A stretch of DNA of 64,000 bases from Locusta migratoria (GCA_026315105.1 CM048745.1:540034758-540098757); one strand, 5' to 3'; positions 30,791 to 42,028 are shown, counted from the first letter of the stretch. Notes: a model not told the origin generated them from the sequence alone. Made by a program: numbers and translations.

Positions 30791-31570
30791 ATACGTCTCC
30801 ACTGTTGCATCTTTTAATCCGCTCTTTCAGCCGCCAAGCTGGCAGCTCCATGTGTTCTAGTAATTGGCTCTAGGTCCACATTGTTTCATATTTATTTCAG
30901 TCGACACTATTTTTCATTTGGGGAACAAAACGGAAGTAAAGACTTCTTCCCCTTTGCAGCTTCGTCGACGTTCCCACATTAGTTTCGTGTTCCACAAATG
31001 ACAAGAGAGGTACATTACTGGAAAACAAATACACATAATGAAACTTCAGGCTTATTTATTATTACTAGTATTGCCTGTGGTCGAAATTCCACCAGTTGTG
31101 TTTGCAAAGTCATGAAAATGTAATTTCAGTTTATTGAGCACTGAAAATTTATAGGTTTTTTTGTGAATGCTATGAGGACAGGTAAAGAAAGGGCATAGAG
31201 GAAATATGAGACAACGAAACACAAATGAGAGATATAATTGCTTCATTTCACAATTTAGCATTACAAAACTTCTTGTATGATTAATATTGAAATTTGTATC
31301 CTCAGTTTCATGTTAGCGTATTCATATAATACCTATGGTTTGTGTAAATTGTAATGGTATTTTCAACCATTTTCTAATGTTTCCTTGTTGTTCTGGATAA
31401 AAATAATGTGTTTATTTTCCTTACGGTGATAGGGTTGAAGTACGAGTAAACTTTTCAAACAGAACAAGCCTCTTCACTAACTGAATCTGATACCCTGGGC
31501 AGTACCTCCTTACCTTGACATCCACACTACACTGTATTTACATCAAGGTGAAGGTCAGTTCTGAGTAAGC
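30791..31570. other. No recognisable gene
   Basis: AT-rich unassigned sequence. The longest ORF is 69 codons on the minus strand (31052-31261), without known motifs. Confidence 0.4.
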
Positions 31571-31572
31571 TA

Positions 31573-31724
31573 ACTCACGCGGCCTCCCGCGTCGGAGTTT
31601 CGAATCCTCCCTCGGGCATGGATGTTTGTCTCGTCTTTAGTATAAGTTAATTCATAAGTAGTTTGTAAGTTTAGGGACTGATGACCTCACAGTTAAGTCC
31701 CATAAGCTCCTACAAACATCTGAT
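31573..31724 (+). repeat. SINE type A, 5'-truncated
   Basis: Begins within the tRNA-like head (CACGCGGCCTCCCGCGTCGG), has B-box relic GTTTCGAATCC, CTCGGGCATGGATGTTTGTC and the complete body to ACAAACATCTGA. Confidence 0.8.
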
Positions 31725-32074
31725 TTTGAGGAAGCTAATTAACAGGACCTGGGGTACTAACTCACATATTCAGAGGACTTTTATTTACATTCATAAATAT
31801 TTCGTTCCGCAGGATTGATTTGAGGAGCAAGTATCTATGTTTACGGAACGAGACAGTGCATCAGATTGTAACAATAGAGTTCTAATATATAAAGCGAAAC
31901 ATCCATCAATCCATTAATAAAATCTTCTCCGGTTACAAGCCGCGTCATGTGGTTTACTGCCCACGAGCTTCCTCTGCCACTGTCAAGTGGATGACTGTCA
32001 TTTCAGGACGCTGCCGTGCTTATATAGCCGCGCCGCCACCAGTGACGTCACTTGACCCCAGTTCCTTGACCATA

Positions 32075-32271
32075 TATGTTCAAATGTTTGTATAACTTAT
32101 GGGACTTAACTACGGGGTCATCAGTCCCTAAACTTACAAACTACTTATGAACTACTTACGAACTAAGACGGCACAAATATCCATGCCCGAGGGGGGATTC
32201 GAACCCCGACCGTAGTGGCCGTGCAGACCATGACTGGAGCGCCTCAGTCCCCTCGGCCACCGGGACCGGCG
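32075..32271 (-). repeat. SINE type A, antisense
   Basis: Full-length antisense copy from ATGTTCAAATGTTTGTATAA through GGACTTAACTACGGGGTCAT and the B box to a head ending CGGGACCGGC. No TSD is evident. It abuts a LINE fragment at about 32290. Confidence 0.9.
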
Positions 32272-32284
32272 CCTCGTTTATTAC

Positions 32285-32645
32285 GTTATCCCAGAAGCTG
32301 TTCGTCCGTTTAATGCTAAAGATTAGGTGGGTAGATTGCATAACTAATGAAGAGATACTGAGCAAACTGGGGGAGAAAAGGATTTTTTTGCCATACCTCG
32401 ACTAAAAGAAGGGATCTATTGTAGGACACATTCTTAGACATCAAGGAATCGTAAATTTAGAATTGGAGGGAAATGTGTGGGGGTAAAATCGCAGAGGAAG
32501 GCCGATAGAAAATATAGTAAACAGATTCAGGAGGATGTGGTTTCGCGTTCTTATGAGGAGATGAAGAAGCTTGCTCAGGATAGAATAGGGTTGAGAGCTG
32601 CATCGAAACAGTTTTCGGCTTGAAGACCACAACAACAACAACTCG
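32285..32645 (+). mobile_element. LINE 3' end (family L1a), plus strand
   Basis: Plus frames encode RWVDCITNEEILSKLGEKR and, after a shift, GHILRHQGIVNLELEGN, the C-terminal region shared with the copy at 33105. The element ends GAAGACCACAACAACAACAA, a CAA-type tail that defines the family's 3' terminus. Stops and one frame change make it inactive. Confidence 0.8.
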
Positions 32646-33104
32646 ATTGCACTACCTGCACGTCAGTTACAGACAATTTTATGAAGCTAAACTTCCGTTT
32701 AAACAATCATTCTCCTGACAGGTTATACAATGGCGCCAAGATTAATTCCGGGATAATGTGGCGCATAATAAAGTGTGAAAAGAGGAAAACATAACGGTAA
32801 AAATCTACGTATTTATACAAAGCACAAGTTAGTGTAGTGGTGCAGCAGTGCTCGATTACCATATATCACCGGTGTTCTGAGATAAACCAAGGGAGTACTT
32901 AACAAAGATACGTGTTTTAAAGCAAGAAGGCGGCAACAAGTGTTTCGTGGCACACTTTACTACAGGATTTGACCTCCAGAACACAGGGTCTGGTAAGTGG
33001 CAGCACGAGAAGAACCAAATTAATTAACAGGGCATACGAACACAACTTACCATATTTTTCCGTATGACATTTCTCTGGTGTGAACGGTACTGCTTTTAGA
33101 GTCT

Positions 33105-33340
33105 TGTTTGTTGTTGTGGTCTTCAGTCCGGAGACTGGTTTGATGCAGCTCTCCACAATACCCTATCCTGAGCAAGCCTCTTCATCTCTACATAAGAACG
33201 GCAACCTACATCTGTCTGAATCTGCTTACTGTATCCATCTCTTGGTCTTCCTCTGCGATTTTTATCCCACACACTTCCCTCTAATGCTAAATTCACAATT
33301 CCTTGATGTCTAAGAATGTGTCCCACCAATCAATTAGAGT
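33105..33340 (-). mobile_element. LINE 3' end (family L1a), antisense
   Basis: The minus ORF 33123-33329 reads MVGHILRHQGIVNLALEGSV then NRRGRPRDGYSKQIQTDVG and ends RAASNQSPD. This is the GHILRH-(x)n-RGRP region at the C-terminus of this LINE's ORF2. The 3' tail is TTGTTGTTGTGGTCTTCAGT (antisense). With 32285-32645 it makes an inverted pair about 450 bp apart. Confidence 0.85.
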
Positions 33341-33569
33341 CTATCAACGTCGTATTTTAGGCAAAGGCAAAGCGTAATTTCATAACTTAATTACTTCCAG
33401 CTATTAGGATTATATTATCAAGGAAGCGATTGAAATAAAACTAGCGGATAACCTTATGAATAGAGATGGAGGATTTTGCTTAAATTCCGCATGGAATACT
33501 GCTTTCACTTGTCAAAAAACAGAGGGCCAAAATTAATAACACCGAACCCGTTAAAAACTGATGTTTATT

Positions 33570-33599
33570 GTCGTTATTTCTGACAGTTTTCATCTTCAG
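33570..33599 (-). ncRNA. Hammerhead-like motif, single copy
   Basis: On the minus strand: CTGAAGA, TGAAAACTGTCA, GAAA, TAACGACAATAAAC. The core boxes are intact and AATAAA follows closely, but stem II is only three pairs (TGA/TCA). It may be the 3' part of a Penelope-type terminal repeat. Confidence 0.35.
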
Positions 33600-33701
33600 T
33601 GGTGAGACGACCTTGTTTCTGCGCTTGCTCGGTATTTGTTGTATTTGAAAACCGAGGTTTTAAACGTCGCTGCATATTGCTTTCTCGGGGTGCAGTATTA
33701 C

Positions 33702-33740
33702 CTTGAGAATGGCAGGATATCTCCTGCCGAAATATCGGCC
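33702..33740 (+). ncRNA. Hammerhead-like motif with strong stem II
   Basis: TTGAGAA (core, degraded) then T, GGCAGG, loop ATATCT, CCTGCC, GAAA, TATCGG. The 6-bp stem II is perfect, but the first core box departs from CUGANGA. It belongs to a different sequence family from the minus-strand motif at 33570. Confidence 0.4.
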
Positions 33741-33772
33741 AACGTTGATTTCTGTACCTTTCTGAATAGCTT

Positions 33773-33925
33773 CAAATGTTCAAATGTTTGTAATTCTATG
33801 GGACCAAACTACTTTGGTCATAAGTCCCTAGACTTACAAACTACTTAAACTAAGTCAAACTAACCCAAGGACATCACACACATCCATGCCCGAGAGAGGA
33901 CTCGAACCTCCGACACGGGACCTGT
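33773..33925 (-). repeat. SINE type B, antisense, head-truncated
   Basis: From CAAATGTTCAAATGTTTGTA through GGACCAAACTACTTTGGTCA and ACATCACACACATCCATGCC to the antisense B box GGACTCGAACCTCCGAC. The head stops within the next 20 bases. Confidence 0.85.
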
Positions 33926-34559
33926 AGAGCTATTGGACATATTTTAAGCTACAGTAAATTTCCATGACACCGAAAAGATTCTGTCGCGGCAGCAGCACGA
34001 CTTTGAAAAGCATCACTCGTGAGAAACTCACCTTGCCCTTTAGTCACGTGACGTATTGTGAGCCATGGATGACGGCCAACAGACAGATTGCATATTTATT
34101 GATTTCTGAAAGTCGTATGACACGGTGCCGCACAGCTGACTGCTAACAAAGGTATGAGCGTATGGAATAGATTCGCAGATATGTAACCGGTTTGAATTCC
34201 TAAGTAATAGAACCCAGTAGATAGCCGTTGACGGCAAGAGTTCATCGAGTGAGAAATGTATCGTCAGGACTGTCCCAGGAAAGTGTGATTGGACCGTTAT
34301 TTTCTTTTTGCACAAATGATCTGACGGACAGAGTGGGTAGCAATTTCCGGTTCTTTGCTGATTATATTGCGTAGTACGAGAAGTTGTCATTGAATGTCTG
34401 TAGTAGGAATCAGGATGACTTGGGCAAGATTTCTAGTTGGTGTAGGGAATGGTAGCTAGCTCTAAATGGAGAAAACGGTGATATAGATGAGTAGGAAAAA
34501 GAATCGCACAGTTATCGAGTTCATCATAAGTAATGTAACAGTTGATATCGTTGCGTCGA

Positions 34560-34985
34560 CGAAACGGAACGAGCAGCGTCCACTGCAGTGGACGGCTGTT
34601 ACTGGTGCATTTCTGTGCACTTACTTTTGTTTCTCAGTTCGTAAACACATGGAGCCCACTCTAGGGAACCTTCCCGATAGATACTGCATTGTGTCGATGG
34701 CAGTACTATCAGTAATTTTTCACTCGAAAAAGGAGACAAAGCACATTTTCACCAAATGCAAGCACCCTCTATGTCCAGATTGCTTCGAAAATATGCACCA
34801 AAAAGGAAAATCTAACAGGAGGGACTATGTATGTCCCAAGTCTGACTGTGAAAACCCCAGTAACATGAATATATTTCCCTGTAATGGTAAATTTCAATAC
34901 GTATTTGTATTTTGCTATAACAGACATTACTAAAAAAAACCATTTCAAGTTTCCCTTTTTTTTTAATAATTGGTGCAACACAGTA
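34560..34985 (+). pseudogene. piggyBac-type transposase C-terminal fragment in LINE
   Basis: The ORF through this segment reads FHSKKETKHIFTKCKHPLCP then DCFENMHQKGK. This matches the Cys/His-rich C-terminal zinc-binding domain of piggyBac transposases (C-x2-C, then C-x-PLC-x2-CF-x3-H); the first Cys pair is lost (VIFH). The LINE sequence breaks off near 34558 and resumes near 34985, so the fragment is an insertion. No TTAA pair brackets it cleanly (TTAA occurs near 34964 only). It therefore did not arrive as a complete piggyBac, or its left end has mutated. Confidence 0.7.
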
Positions 34986-35452
34986 ATGGGGAAGGTAGAC
35001 GGTAGACTTCTGTATATCGGGAGAATTTTGGAAAGATGTGGAATACCTGTAAAGGAAACGCGTATCAAACACTTGTGCGACACCGTCGTGAATATAACTC
35101 AAGTGTTTGGAATACCCACTAGATTGGTTTAAAGGAAGACATAGAAGTAATTCAGAGGCGGCCCACTACGTTAGTTACTGGAAGTATCGATCAATATGCG
35201 AATGTTAGAAATGCTCCCGTAACGTAAATAGGAATCGCTGGAGGGAAATGGTCCTTTTCGAGAAACACTACTGAAAACATTAAGAGGACCAGAACTGGAA
35301 GCTAAATGCAAAATGATTCTATTTACTTATACTTCTCGTAAAGCCGACAAATACATGATCTGGGACCTTAAAGAGACATGCAGTCATTTGCTTTCCCTTG
35401 TTCTGTTGGGAAGTAGAACAAAAGAGACTAGTACTGATACAAGGTTGCTTCC

Positions 35453-36021
35453 TGGATTTGCTACCAGTCACGATTTTTTTGTATTTTATTTCCGGAAATA
35501 ATTCCCATTTTCAAGTGCGTTTTGTGCTATCACATTTTCGCTGCGGTGATTGTCATGTTTGAGGTTCAGCATTATTTTGTTGCCTTTAAGTTTACATTTA
35601 TGTAGAATCTTAGAATCTCACACACATCAAACATAACAACTATCTTTTGAGCACAGAATACATAATTTTTACAAAACAAAAGTACATTTGTACTTTTATA
35701 TATGTACTATTACTTTGTAAACATGTAGTTCACTGTGCACAAGCTGTTAGTTGTGATGTTTGATATGTGTGAGATTATACTCAAGAGGACCATCAGGGAA
35801 CGTAAAGGCAACATAATAATGCAGAACCTCATACATTAGAATCACCGCAACTAAAACAGGAGAACCAAAGAAACGCGCATGAAAATGGGAATTATTTCCG
35901 TAACGCGTCGTGCTAAATAAAATATAAAAAAGTCGTGACTGGTAGCAGAATTCGTATGTATAAAAAACACATTAAACTAACATTCACAGGCTTTCAAAAA
36001 CCATTTTCAAATGAGTAAAAT
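35453..36021. repeat. Foldback element F7 with 13-bp TSD in LINE 3' end
   Basis: 569-bp insertion. The left arm (GCTACCAGTCACGATTTTTT, GGAAATAATTCCCATTTTCA) and right arm (the mirror, ending GTCGTGACTGGTAGC) span about 35458-35968, followed by a 50-bp tail ending AAATGAGTAAAAT. CAAGGTTGCTTCC flanks it exactly at 35440-35452 and 36022-36034. The combination of a palindrome, an A-rich tail and a 13-bp TSD points to insertion by target-primed reverse transcription and not cut-and-paste. The two arms differ by a 15-bp indel and scattered changes. Confidence 0.9.
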
Positions 36022-36076
36022 CAAGGTTGCTTCCGCCATACACCTTACGGTAGATTGTGTAGTATTTATATGGACG

Positions 36077-38185
36077 TAGCTCATTACAGGTCGGAAACAC
36101 ACAGTTCTCAGCATAAGTAAAGTCATGGGCCTCGTTAACGAATAAATCAAAATACTTTCAATTTCCAGATACCTCAAAGCCCCCGCCCCAAATTCCAACG
36201 GCCGCCGCGTAATGACAATATTGGGCCACTCTTTCAGCCCCTCGCCTCGCATACACCGGACGTACACTAACGCTCTTCGCGGAATCGATGCCTTTCTTCC
36301 GCGGAATAAACCTTTCCAAGCGCACTCGTGCTTTTCAATAACCTTCCTTCGCGGCCTTCCTGCCATCTGCAGGTGCTACGGCTTCACCAAAAATAAGTGC
36401 AAACCATTGCGTAGTCGATAACGCGCGTCAGTTCCACTGGCGAGCAAGATACAGATAAATGATGTTCATATTGAGCTGCTGATTCCGCAGAACGTCAATA
36501 GAAGGACGAGATGTGTGTTAGTAACGTCCACGAAGAAATAGATGACACGGAAAACAGAGTGGTAGCTGGAAAGCCGGGAGGGAGCTCATGACATGGCGAC
36601 GTAACACATAGATCGTACTTCACAAGCACGGATTACATTTCTGGCTTGCCTCCAATTGTTTCAGTTCTAAATGATAACACACAGGACTCATTACAGTGAA
36701 ATGTCAAATAATTAATTTCATAAAAGGTATTCAAGATAGCAGAATATCTGATCTGGCGCACACATGGAGTTTTATTTTGTGACAATGCACTCAAATACTG
36801 AATCAGGGGCAAGTGTAAATATCAGTGCAGTGTTCCGACAATGATGGAAAATCGCTGAAGCGCGAGGTTAGATAACTTGTACATTCAGCTGCACAGTGAG
36901 TAGGAAGTCAGAGGTGCTGGGGTGACAGGACCCTTGTCCTCTGATTCTCCTCACAAGTCAAAACTACCTATGGAACAGTACAGTACTCTTCAGAGTGTCA
37001 CATCTGTAAGGATTTGTGTTACGGCCCCAAGAGGAGCCATCGGCAGTGAAGGACGTCTAAATGGGTAACGCATTTTGCTATTTGAACCTGCGACTATCAC
37101 TGACTGAAAAACAGTGACCAAGACGTACTACAAATCTAACGTCACCTGTTAAATTTTCTGCAAATAGCAAAGATTCCGAAACAGGCACCAACTGCCGTTA
37201 CTTCAAAAATGCTACGCCTCCACTTCTCCAAAAGTAAGTTACTTCTAGGAGACACCGTTCAGCTTTGCATATTACCTCGATAACCACAAATTTCAAAAAG
37301 AGCGCCCACAAGTCTCTCTAGTTATGCTGTAAGCAGCTAAAGTCACTCGTGGTAATTACTTCCCGTTCAGACCGAACGAGTTACAGCGCAGGGCAGTAGT
37401 GGAGGGGGGGGGGGGGTCGGAGAGGGGGTGAAGACCCGGGTACCCAAATCGACTGGTGGGCATCCACTCTTATCAAAATCTCAGCTGTTTGTCTATAAAT
37501 CAGATTTAATTATCATCAATCATCATTGTTTCTAATATCCACCGTATTTATGAAATAGTTCAAAATTGCTTTAGAAATCAAGATCCAATGCAGTACATGA
37601 GAATCGTGATATGTATTTTCACGTTTAACGGAATTATTCTGCAAATGGACTATAGAATTCGTACAGTCTGACAGCAAAATTAAATCACTGTGTAAATGCA
37701 TGACAGATTACATCCCCTATCGAGGAAAATCGTAAGAATTGGGTGGGAATGATAAATTTCGCATGTTGACTATAACATTTGTAAAAAACTACAAGGAGAT
37801 GTAAAAAATCGAAAAGAAGACTCCTTACCGAAAATGTCAGAACTATGAAAGACGTCGAGGTGATCTCGATTAAGAAGCTTTTCTCTGACTCAACCCACAA
37901 AAATGGCTGGATTGGTCGTTTCAAATGGCAAGACGAATTTCCTTCCCTATCCTTAAAAAAATCTAGCGTGTGTTTCGTCTCGACAGGTCCTAAAACCCTA
38001 ATCTTCCTCCCTTTATATTTCCCATGGTGCTACTAAATAGTAGAGCGTTCATTGCTATATGTCTGCTGCTGTTCCAAATAGTTCCCGACACTTTCTGTTT
38101 GCATGTATATATTTCGCAAATTGAGAATATTTCCGACGTCTGCTGCTCCTCTAAAGATAGACGAACGATCTGCAGGACATGAAAA
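36077..38185. other. No recognisable gene
   Basis: About 2.1 kb without a supported feature. A minus-strand ORF of 119 codons (36007-36366; KVIEKHECAWKGLFRGRKAS) overlaps a weakly GC-rich zone but matches no family I recognise. A poly-G run lies at 37406-37418 (GGAGGGGGGGGGGGGGTCGG). Confidence 0.4.
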
Positions 38186-38187
38186 TT

Positions 38188-38263
38188 GTGCCGGACCGGG
38201 ACTCGAACCCGGGTCTGCCTCTTTTCAAGAGCGGTCGCCTTAACAACTCGGCCACCCGAACAC
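38188..38263 (-). repeat. tRNA(Ser)-like pseudogene or SINE head
   Basis: On the minus strand, GTGGCCGAGTTGTTAAGGCG (A box) leads to an anticodon loop CTTGAAA (TGA, Ser) and box B GGTTCGAGTCCCGG, then an acceptor end CCGGCACA. The acceptor has one mismatch and two wobble pairs. The long variable arm expected of a tRNA(Ser) is missing, so it is not a functional gene. Class II-like heads are typical of SINEs. Confidence 0.6.
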
Positions 38264-38264
38264 G

Positions 38265-39383
38265 CTCCCCGGCCACACTCTAACCTCCATATGTTACACT
38301 CGTCTGAACCCCTCAAATACTCGCACACATTATGGTGTTAGTCCCGCGAGAGGGAGAGACACAATACTACCACCCTATCCTGTCATGTCACTTAAGTTTA
38401 TTAATAAATGTCTGTTTCAGAGGATTGGACGTTGACGGTGATGCGCAGCGGTGGTAAATATATGTGACTGATGTGAAGCTTTTTCATTGATGAAAAGCCA
38501 TGTTCAAGATTATGTTCGTATTCGTTATTTTTGTGAAACAGTATTGCTTACAAACAATAGCCACCTCAGACTGTATTGTCGATTGGAAGGTACAAATAAA
38601 TGGTTGAAGCTTATAACAACAGGTCTAGGCAGTGTATTTAGTGATATCGGTCATGATAATTGCATTAATCCACAATTTTGATTTATACCAGTAAATTTGA
38701 TGAGGAATCTTGCTTTGAAAAATAGCTCACTCGTAGTTATATCGAAAACCAGTGCACAAAACGTATTTAATCTCTACTTGTTGGTTTCGACTGAGAGCTA
38801 TTCACATGTTCCCGTGTTCAGCTCACAATGGCTTGATGCAGTTCATTAAAAAGGGGGTAACTGAAGCGTACATAATTGGGACGGGGCCTCCAGTGGTAAA
38901 TGAAATACTGATAACGCAGAATTACGCATTAACGAGCCACACTTCTGCTCGCGAGCTGTGCGAGAGCTGTTGTGCAACGTGAGTGGAAACAAAGCGCGGG
39001 CCCTTCGATGGCGATTATTGGAAAACGATAGCGCGCTCCGTCGCTTTGATGGGCGACGACTCGATATTACTTCCAAACCGCTGCTTTATTGAAGAACGGA
39101 TGACGACAGTCAATAGTTACAAACGCAGAACATCTGACGGCGAATTCCAAAGTGCTGAGATTTCTTAAATATTTGCGAGGAGCCAGGCGGGGAATTTGCG
39201 GAATGCAGAGGGGAGCGGTCGCATTCTTGCAGCTCTGGAGAGACGGAAGATGAAGGGGGAAAATAGTAGCTAAGAATTGGAAGAAAGTACAAAATATACA
39301 AAAAATTGGAGAGGGAATCAATGAAAATTAATGTGGTTATATAAATTACAAGCGTACCTCACCTGTAAATGTAATTTAGCCTT
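38265..39383. other. No recognisable gene
   Basis: About 1.1 kb without a supported feature. ORFs at 38752-38982 (+) and 38846-39321 (-, three overlapping) have no known motif. Confidence 0.4.
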
Positions 39384-39806
39384 GTGATTTTCATTTTGTT
39401 AGCCATGGTTGAAGGGGAAGAGGCGAATTGTGTTTTTCTCGATTTCAAAAAGTCATTTGACTCGATGCCACACTGCAGACTGCTGACGAAGATACGAGCA
39501 TGTGGAATAGGGTCACAGATTTGTGACTGGCTGGTAGACTACCTAAGTAATAGAACGCAGTACGTTGTTCTCGACGGCGAGTGTTCATCAGAGACGAGTG
39601 TATCTTCAGGCGTGCCCCAGGGAAGTGTGATAGGACCACTATTATTTTATATCTGTAAAAATGATCTGATGGACAGAGTAACTTATAATTTGGGGCTGTT
39701 TGCTGATGATTCTGTGATGTATGGGAGGGTGTCGTCTTTAATTGACTGTAATAGCATTCAGCATGAAGAATGGGAGCTAGCTCTAAATGTAGAAAAATCA
39801 GTATGA
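39384..39806 (+). pseudogene. LINE reverse transcriptase palm (140 aa open)
   Basis: Readable RT domain: motif A FLDFKKSFDSMPH (catalytic Asp present), LSNRTQYVVLDGECSS, motif B SSGVPQGSVIGPLLF, and motif C LFADDSVMYG with both catalytic Asp. It then continues HEEWELALNVEKSV to a stop. In the family the frame should continue another 250 or more residues, so this is a truncated pseudogene despite intact catalytic motifs. The clade is Jockey/CR1-like by motif wording. Confidence 0.92.
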
Positions 39807-39932
39807 AAAACGATCCCATAATTTTCTAATACAGTATTATTAGTGAGCGCAATGATGTAGTCGCGTGACATTGCAGAGCGATATGAAATGGAACGAACAT
39901 GTAATGATAGTTGTGAGCAAGGCGGACAGCAG

Positions 39933-40122
39933 GCCGGCCGCGGTGGCCGAGGATACTGAGGTGCTCCAGTCACGGTCTACACGGCCACTACGGTCGGGGG
40001 TTCGAATCCCCCCTCGGGCATGGATATTTGTGCCGTCCTAGTTCGTAAGTACTTCATAAGTAGTTTTTAAGTTTAGGGACTGATGACCCCGTAGTTAAGT
40101 CCCATAGACTATACAAACATTT
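39933..40122 (+). repeat. SINE type A inside LINE
   Basis: GCCGGCCGCGGTGGCCGAGG head, B box GGTTCGAATCC, body GGACTGATGACCCCGTAGTT and tail ACAAACATTTG. The only repeated flank is GCAG (39929-39932; 40123-40126), an unusually short TSD. Joining the LINE across it restores an uninterrupted LINE sequence, so the insertion is certain. Confidence 0.95.
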
Positions 40123-40872
40123 GCAGACTTCGGTTTACTGGGAGAATTTTGGGAAGATGCGCTTCATCTGCAAAGCAGACCTCGTACAAAACGTTCATAC
40201 GACCATGTATTGACTATTGCTTAAGTGTTTGGGACCCGCAGCAGTTCAGAGGCGTTAGGTTCGACCAATGCGCGACTGTTACGGAAATATTCCGGAAACT
40301 CAAATGAGGATCGCTGGAGGGAAGACGACATTCTTTTCCAGAAATTCTGTTGAGGAAATTCGGAGGGCCGGAATTTGAAGCTGAGTGTAGAACGATCGAT
40401 CTTCCTGCCGCCTACTTACATTTTGCGTAATGATCAGAAAGACAAAATAAATTAGGACTCGTATGGAGGCATAAGGCATTCTTTTTTCCCTCGTTCTATT
40501 TGGGAGTGGAATAGGAAAGGGAACGCGTAGCAGTGGTACAGTGTATCCTCCACCACGCACCTTACAGTGGATTGCGGAGTATGTATGTAGATGTAAACGT
40601 AAAAGTTCGTAGTTTTCTTTCATTATCTTTGTGAATTGGAAACATACTGAACAACAAGAGGTATATTATGACCGTTACCAGATTGCTACGAAATCAAGGA
40701 AGGCTTACAGAAGATGAAGGGCGAGCTTTGTGAATAATGTAAGATCATGTAAGAAAATAATGTTGCAAACGTTAAGAATCGGACAATTGTGTATTATGGA
40801 AATATATGAAGCCTCCCAAGTTTGACATTTATGAGCTGTTTTTTTTAAAAACGAAGGAAACAAATATTTTAA

Positions 40873-41070
40873 GCCTGCCGCAGTGGCCGGGAGGTCTGCG
40901 GCGCTCCAGTCACGTTCTGCAGTCACTACGGTAGGAGGTTCGAATCTCCCCCTCGGGCATGGATATTTATGCCGTCCTTAGTATTAGCTAGTTCATAAGT
41001 AGTTTGTAAGTTTAGAGACTGATGACCCTGAAGTTAAGTCCCATAAGCTCTACAAACATTTGAACATTTG
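40873..41070 (+). repeat. SINE type A with 11-bp TSD
   Basis: Full copy from GCCTGCCGCAGTGGCCGGGA to ACAAACATTTGAACATTTG, flanked by AAATATTTTAA at 40862-40872 and 41071-41081. The A box has drifted (GGCCGGGAGG). Confidence 0.93.
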
Positions 41071-41599
41071 AAATATTTTAATAATTGTGGCAACCCAAGA
41101 TTTAACAGAGAAGGTTGGGGAAAGGACACCGATAGTATCATTTTCAAAATAACTAGTTCGCCTTTCGGTTGAGTAGAGAAACAACGTAATTTTAATGTGA
41201 ACGGTCGTCGGTATATAGGAAACTAAGGATATATACCACGAAGCGAACGAATTAAAAGAATTACCCAACATATTTTGGTATTGTGTTTATAGTCCGATGA
41301 AAATTACTCGCTAGTTGACGTTTGTCACGTAGCGCTACAGTGTTGCCACATAGGCATCCGGCTACCGCCTGCCTGTAGGCTACGCACAAACACTGCGATA
41401 ATACGAAACGAGCTGTCCTTATCTGAATTTTCTCTAAAACGTCTGTCAGTCCCACAATACGCACCAATACTCCAAAATTGGACTTACAAGGGTGTGTAGG
41501 CAGTTTCTTTAGTAGAACTGTTGCATCTTAAAGTGTTGTTACAACGAAACGTAGTCTTTGGTTCGTTTTCCCTACAGTACATTCCAAGTGTTCTTTCCA

Positions 41600-42028
41600 G
41601 GAAGTTTAGACTACAGGGAGACGCCCTTATGCTGAAAAAGTGAAGCCTGCCTCCGCCATATTGCTAAGTTTTGGAGAAGTGTTCGTATTGTTGAGCTAAT
41701 TTCTTATGTCACTTAAAACAGGAATAAACCGTCCGACAGTTTTGCCGTGATGTACAACGTGTTAAGAGAGTGCAAATTAACCGTTAAAAATTAAGTTTTC
41801 AGGTATATTGTGATGAGGATTTCGTACTATTTATTCAAGAAAGTATATTGTTTCAATGTGCATACTTTGCACTGACTGTCAGTTCAATACATTAACAGTA
41901 AGAGGGTCGACTTAACGCATAGTTCCAACGGAGAACTAGCATTCCAAAACTAAGATGGCGGACAGGCTTCAACTGACGTATGTGTTCGACAGAGATAATG
42001 CCATCTCCCTTTATTCTAACCTCCTTGC
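41600..42028. mobile_element. 429-bp TIR element (MITE) in LINE, 8-9-bp TSD
   Basis: Ends of about 60 bp are inverted repeats: left GGAAGTTTAGACTACAGGGA and GTGAAGCCTGCCTCCGCCAT; right, on the opposite strand, GCAAGGAGGTTAGAATAAAG and GTTGAAGCCTGTCCGCCATC. The flanks TTCTTTCCA (41591-41599) and TTCTTTCTA (42029-42037) are a 9-bp TSD with one mismatch, or 8 bp if the final base is excluded. LINE sequence joins cleanly when it is removed. No ORF. An 8-bp TSD would suit hAT or P, and a 9-bp TSD would suit Mutator. Confidence 0.88.

Larger units (their letters stand above)
33962..36076 (+). mobile_element. LINE (family L2a), interrupted by two insertions
   Basis: Plus-strand non-LTR element in three pieces. 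Piece one (33962-34558) encodes, with frame changes, the RT palm: IDFRKSYDTVPH (motif A), then degraded motif B (VPGKCDW for VPQGSVIG) and motif C. Piece two (about 34985-35452) carries the post-catalytic region (GRILERCGIPVKETRIKHLC). Piece three (36022-36076) is the 3' end, GCTTCCGCCATACACCTTAC then TATTTATATGGACGTAG, equivalent to the GTATGTAGATGTA tail of other copies. A piggyBac fragment separates one from two, and a 569-bp foldback separates two from three. Confidence 0.85.
39384..40605 (+). mobile_element. LINE (family L2a), 5'-truncated, SINE inside
   Basis: Best-preserved copy of this non-LTR family in the window. It runs from the RT palm to the 3' end (GGATTGCGGAGTATGTATGT then AGATGTAAACG). 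The coding strand is interrupted by a type A SINE at 39933-40122. After the SINE, LINE sequence continues (CTTCGGTTTACTGGGAGAAT, the GRILGRC region) to the end. The 5' half of ORF2 and any ORF1 are missing, as usual for 5'-truncated copies. Confidence 0.9.

Noticed and set aside
35440..36034. Two separate LINE tails at 35450 and 36040
   Set aside because: The shared 13-mer and restored LINE continuity show a single LINE split by the foldback insertion.
38188..38263. Possible tRNA-Ser(TGA) gene
   Set aside because: No long variable arm, mismatched acceptor stem and an anticodon stem mismatch. Treated as tRNA-like repeat.
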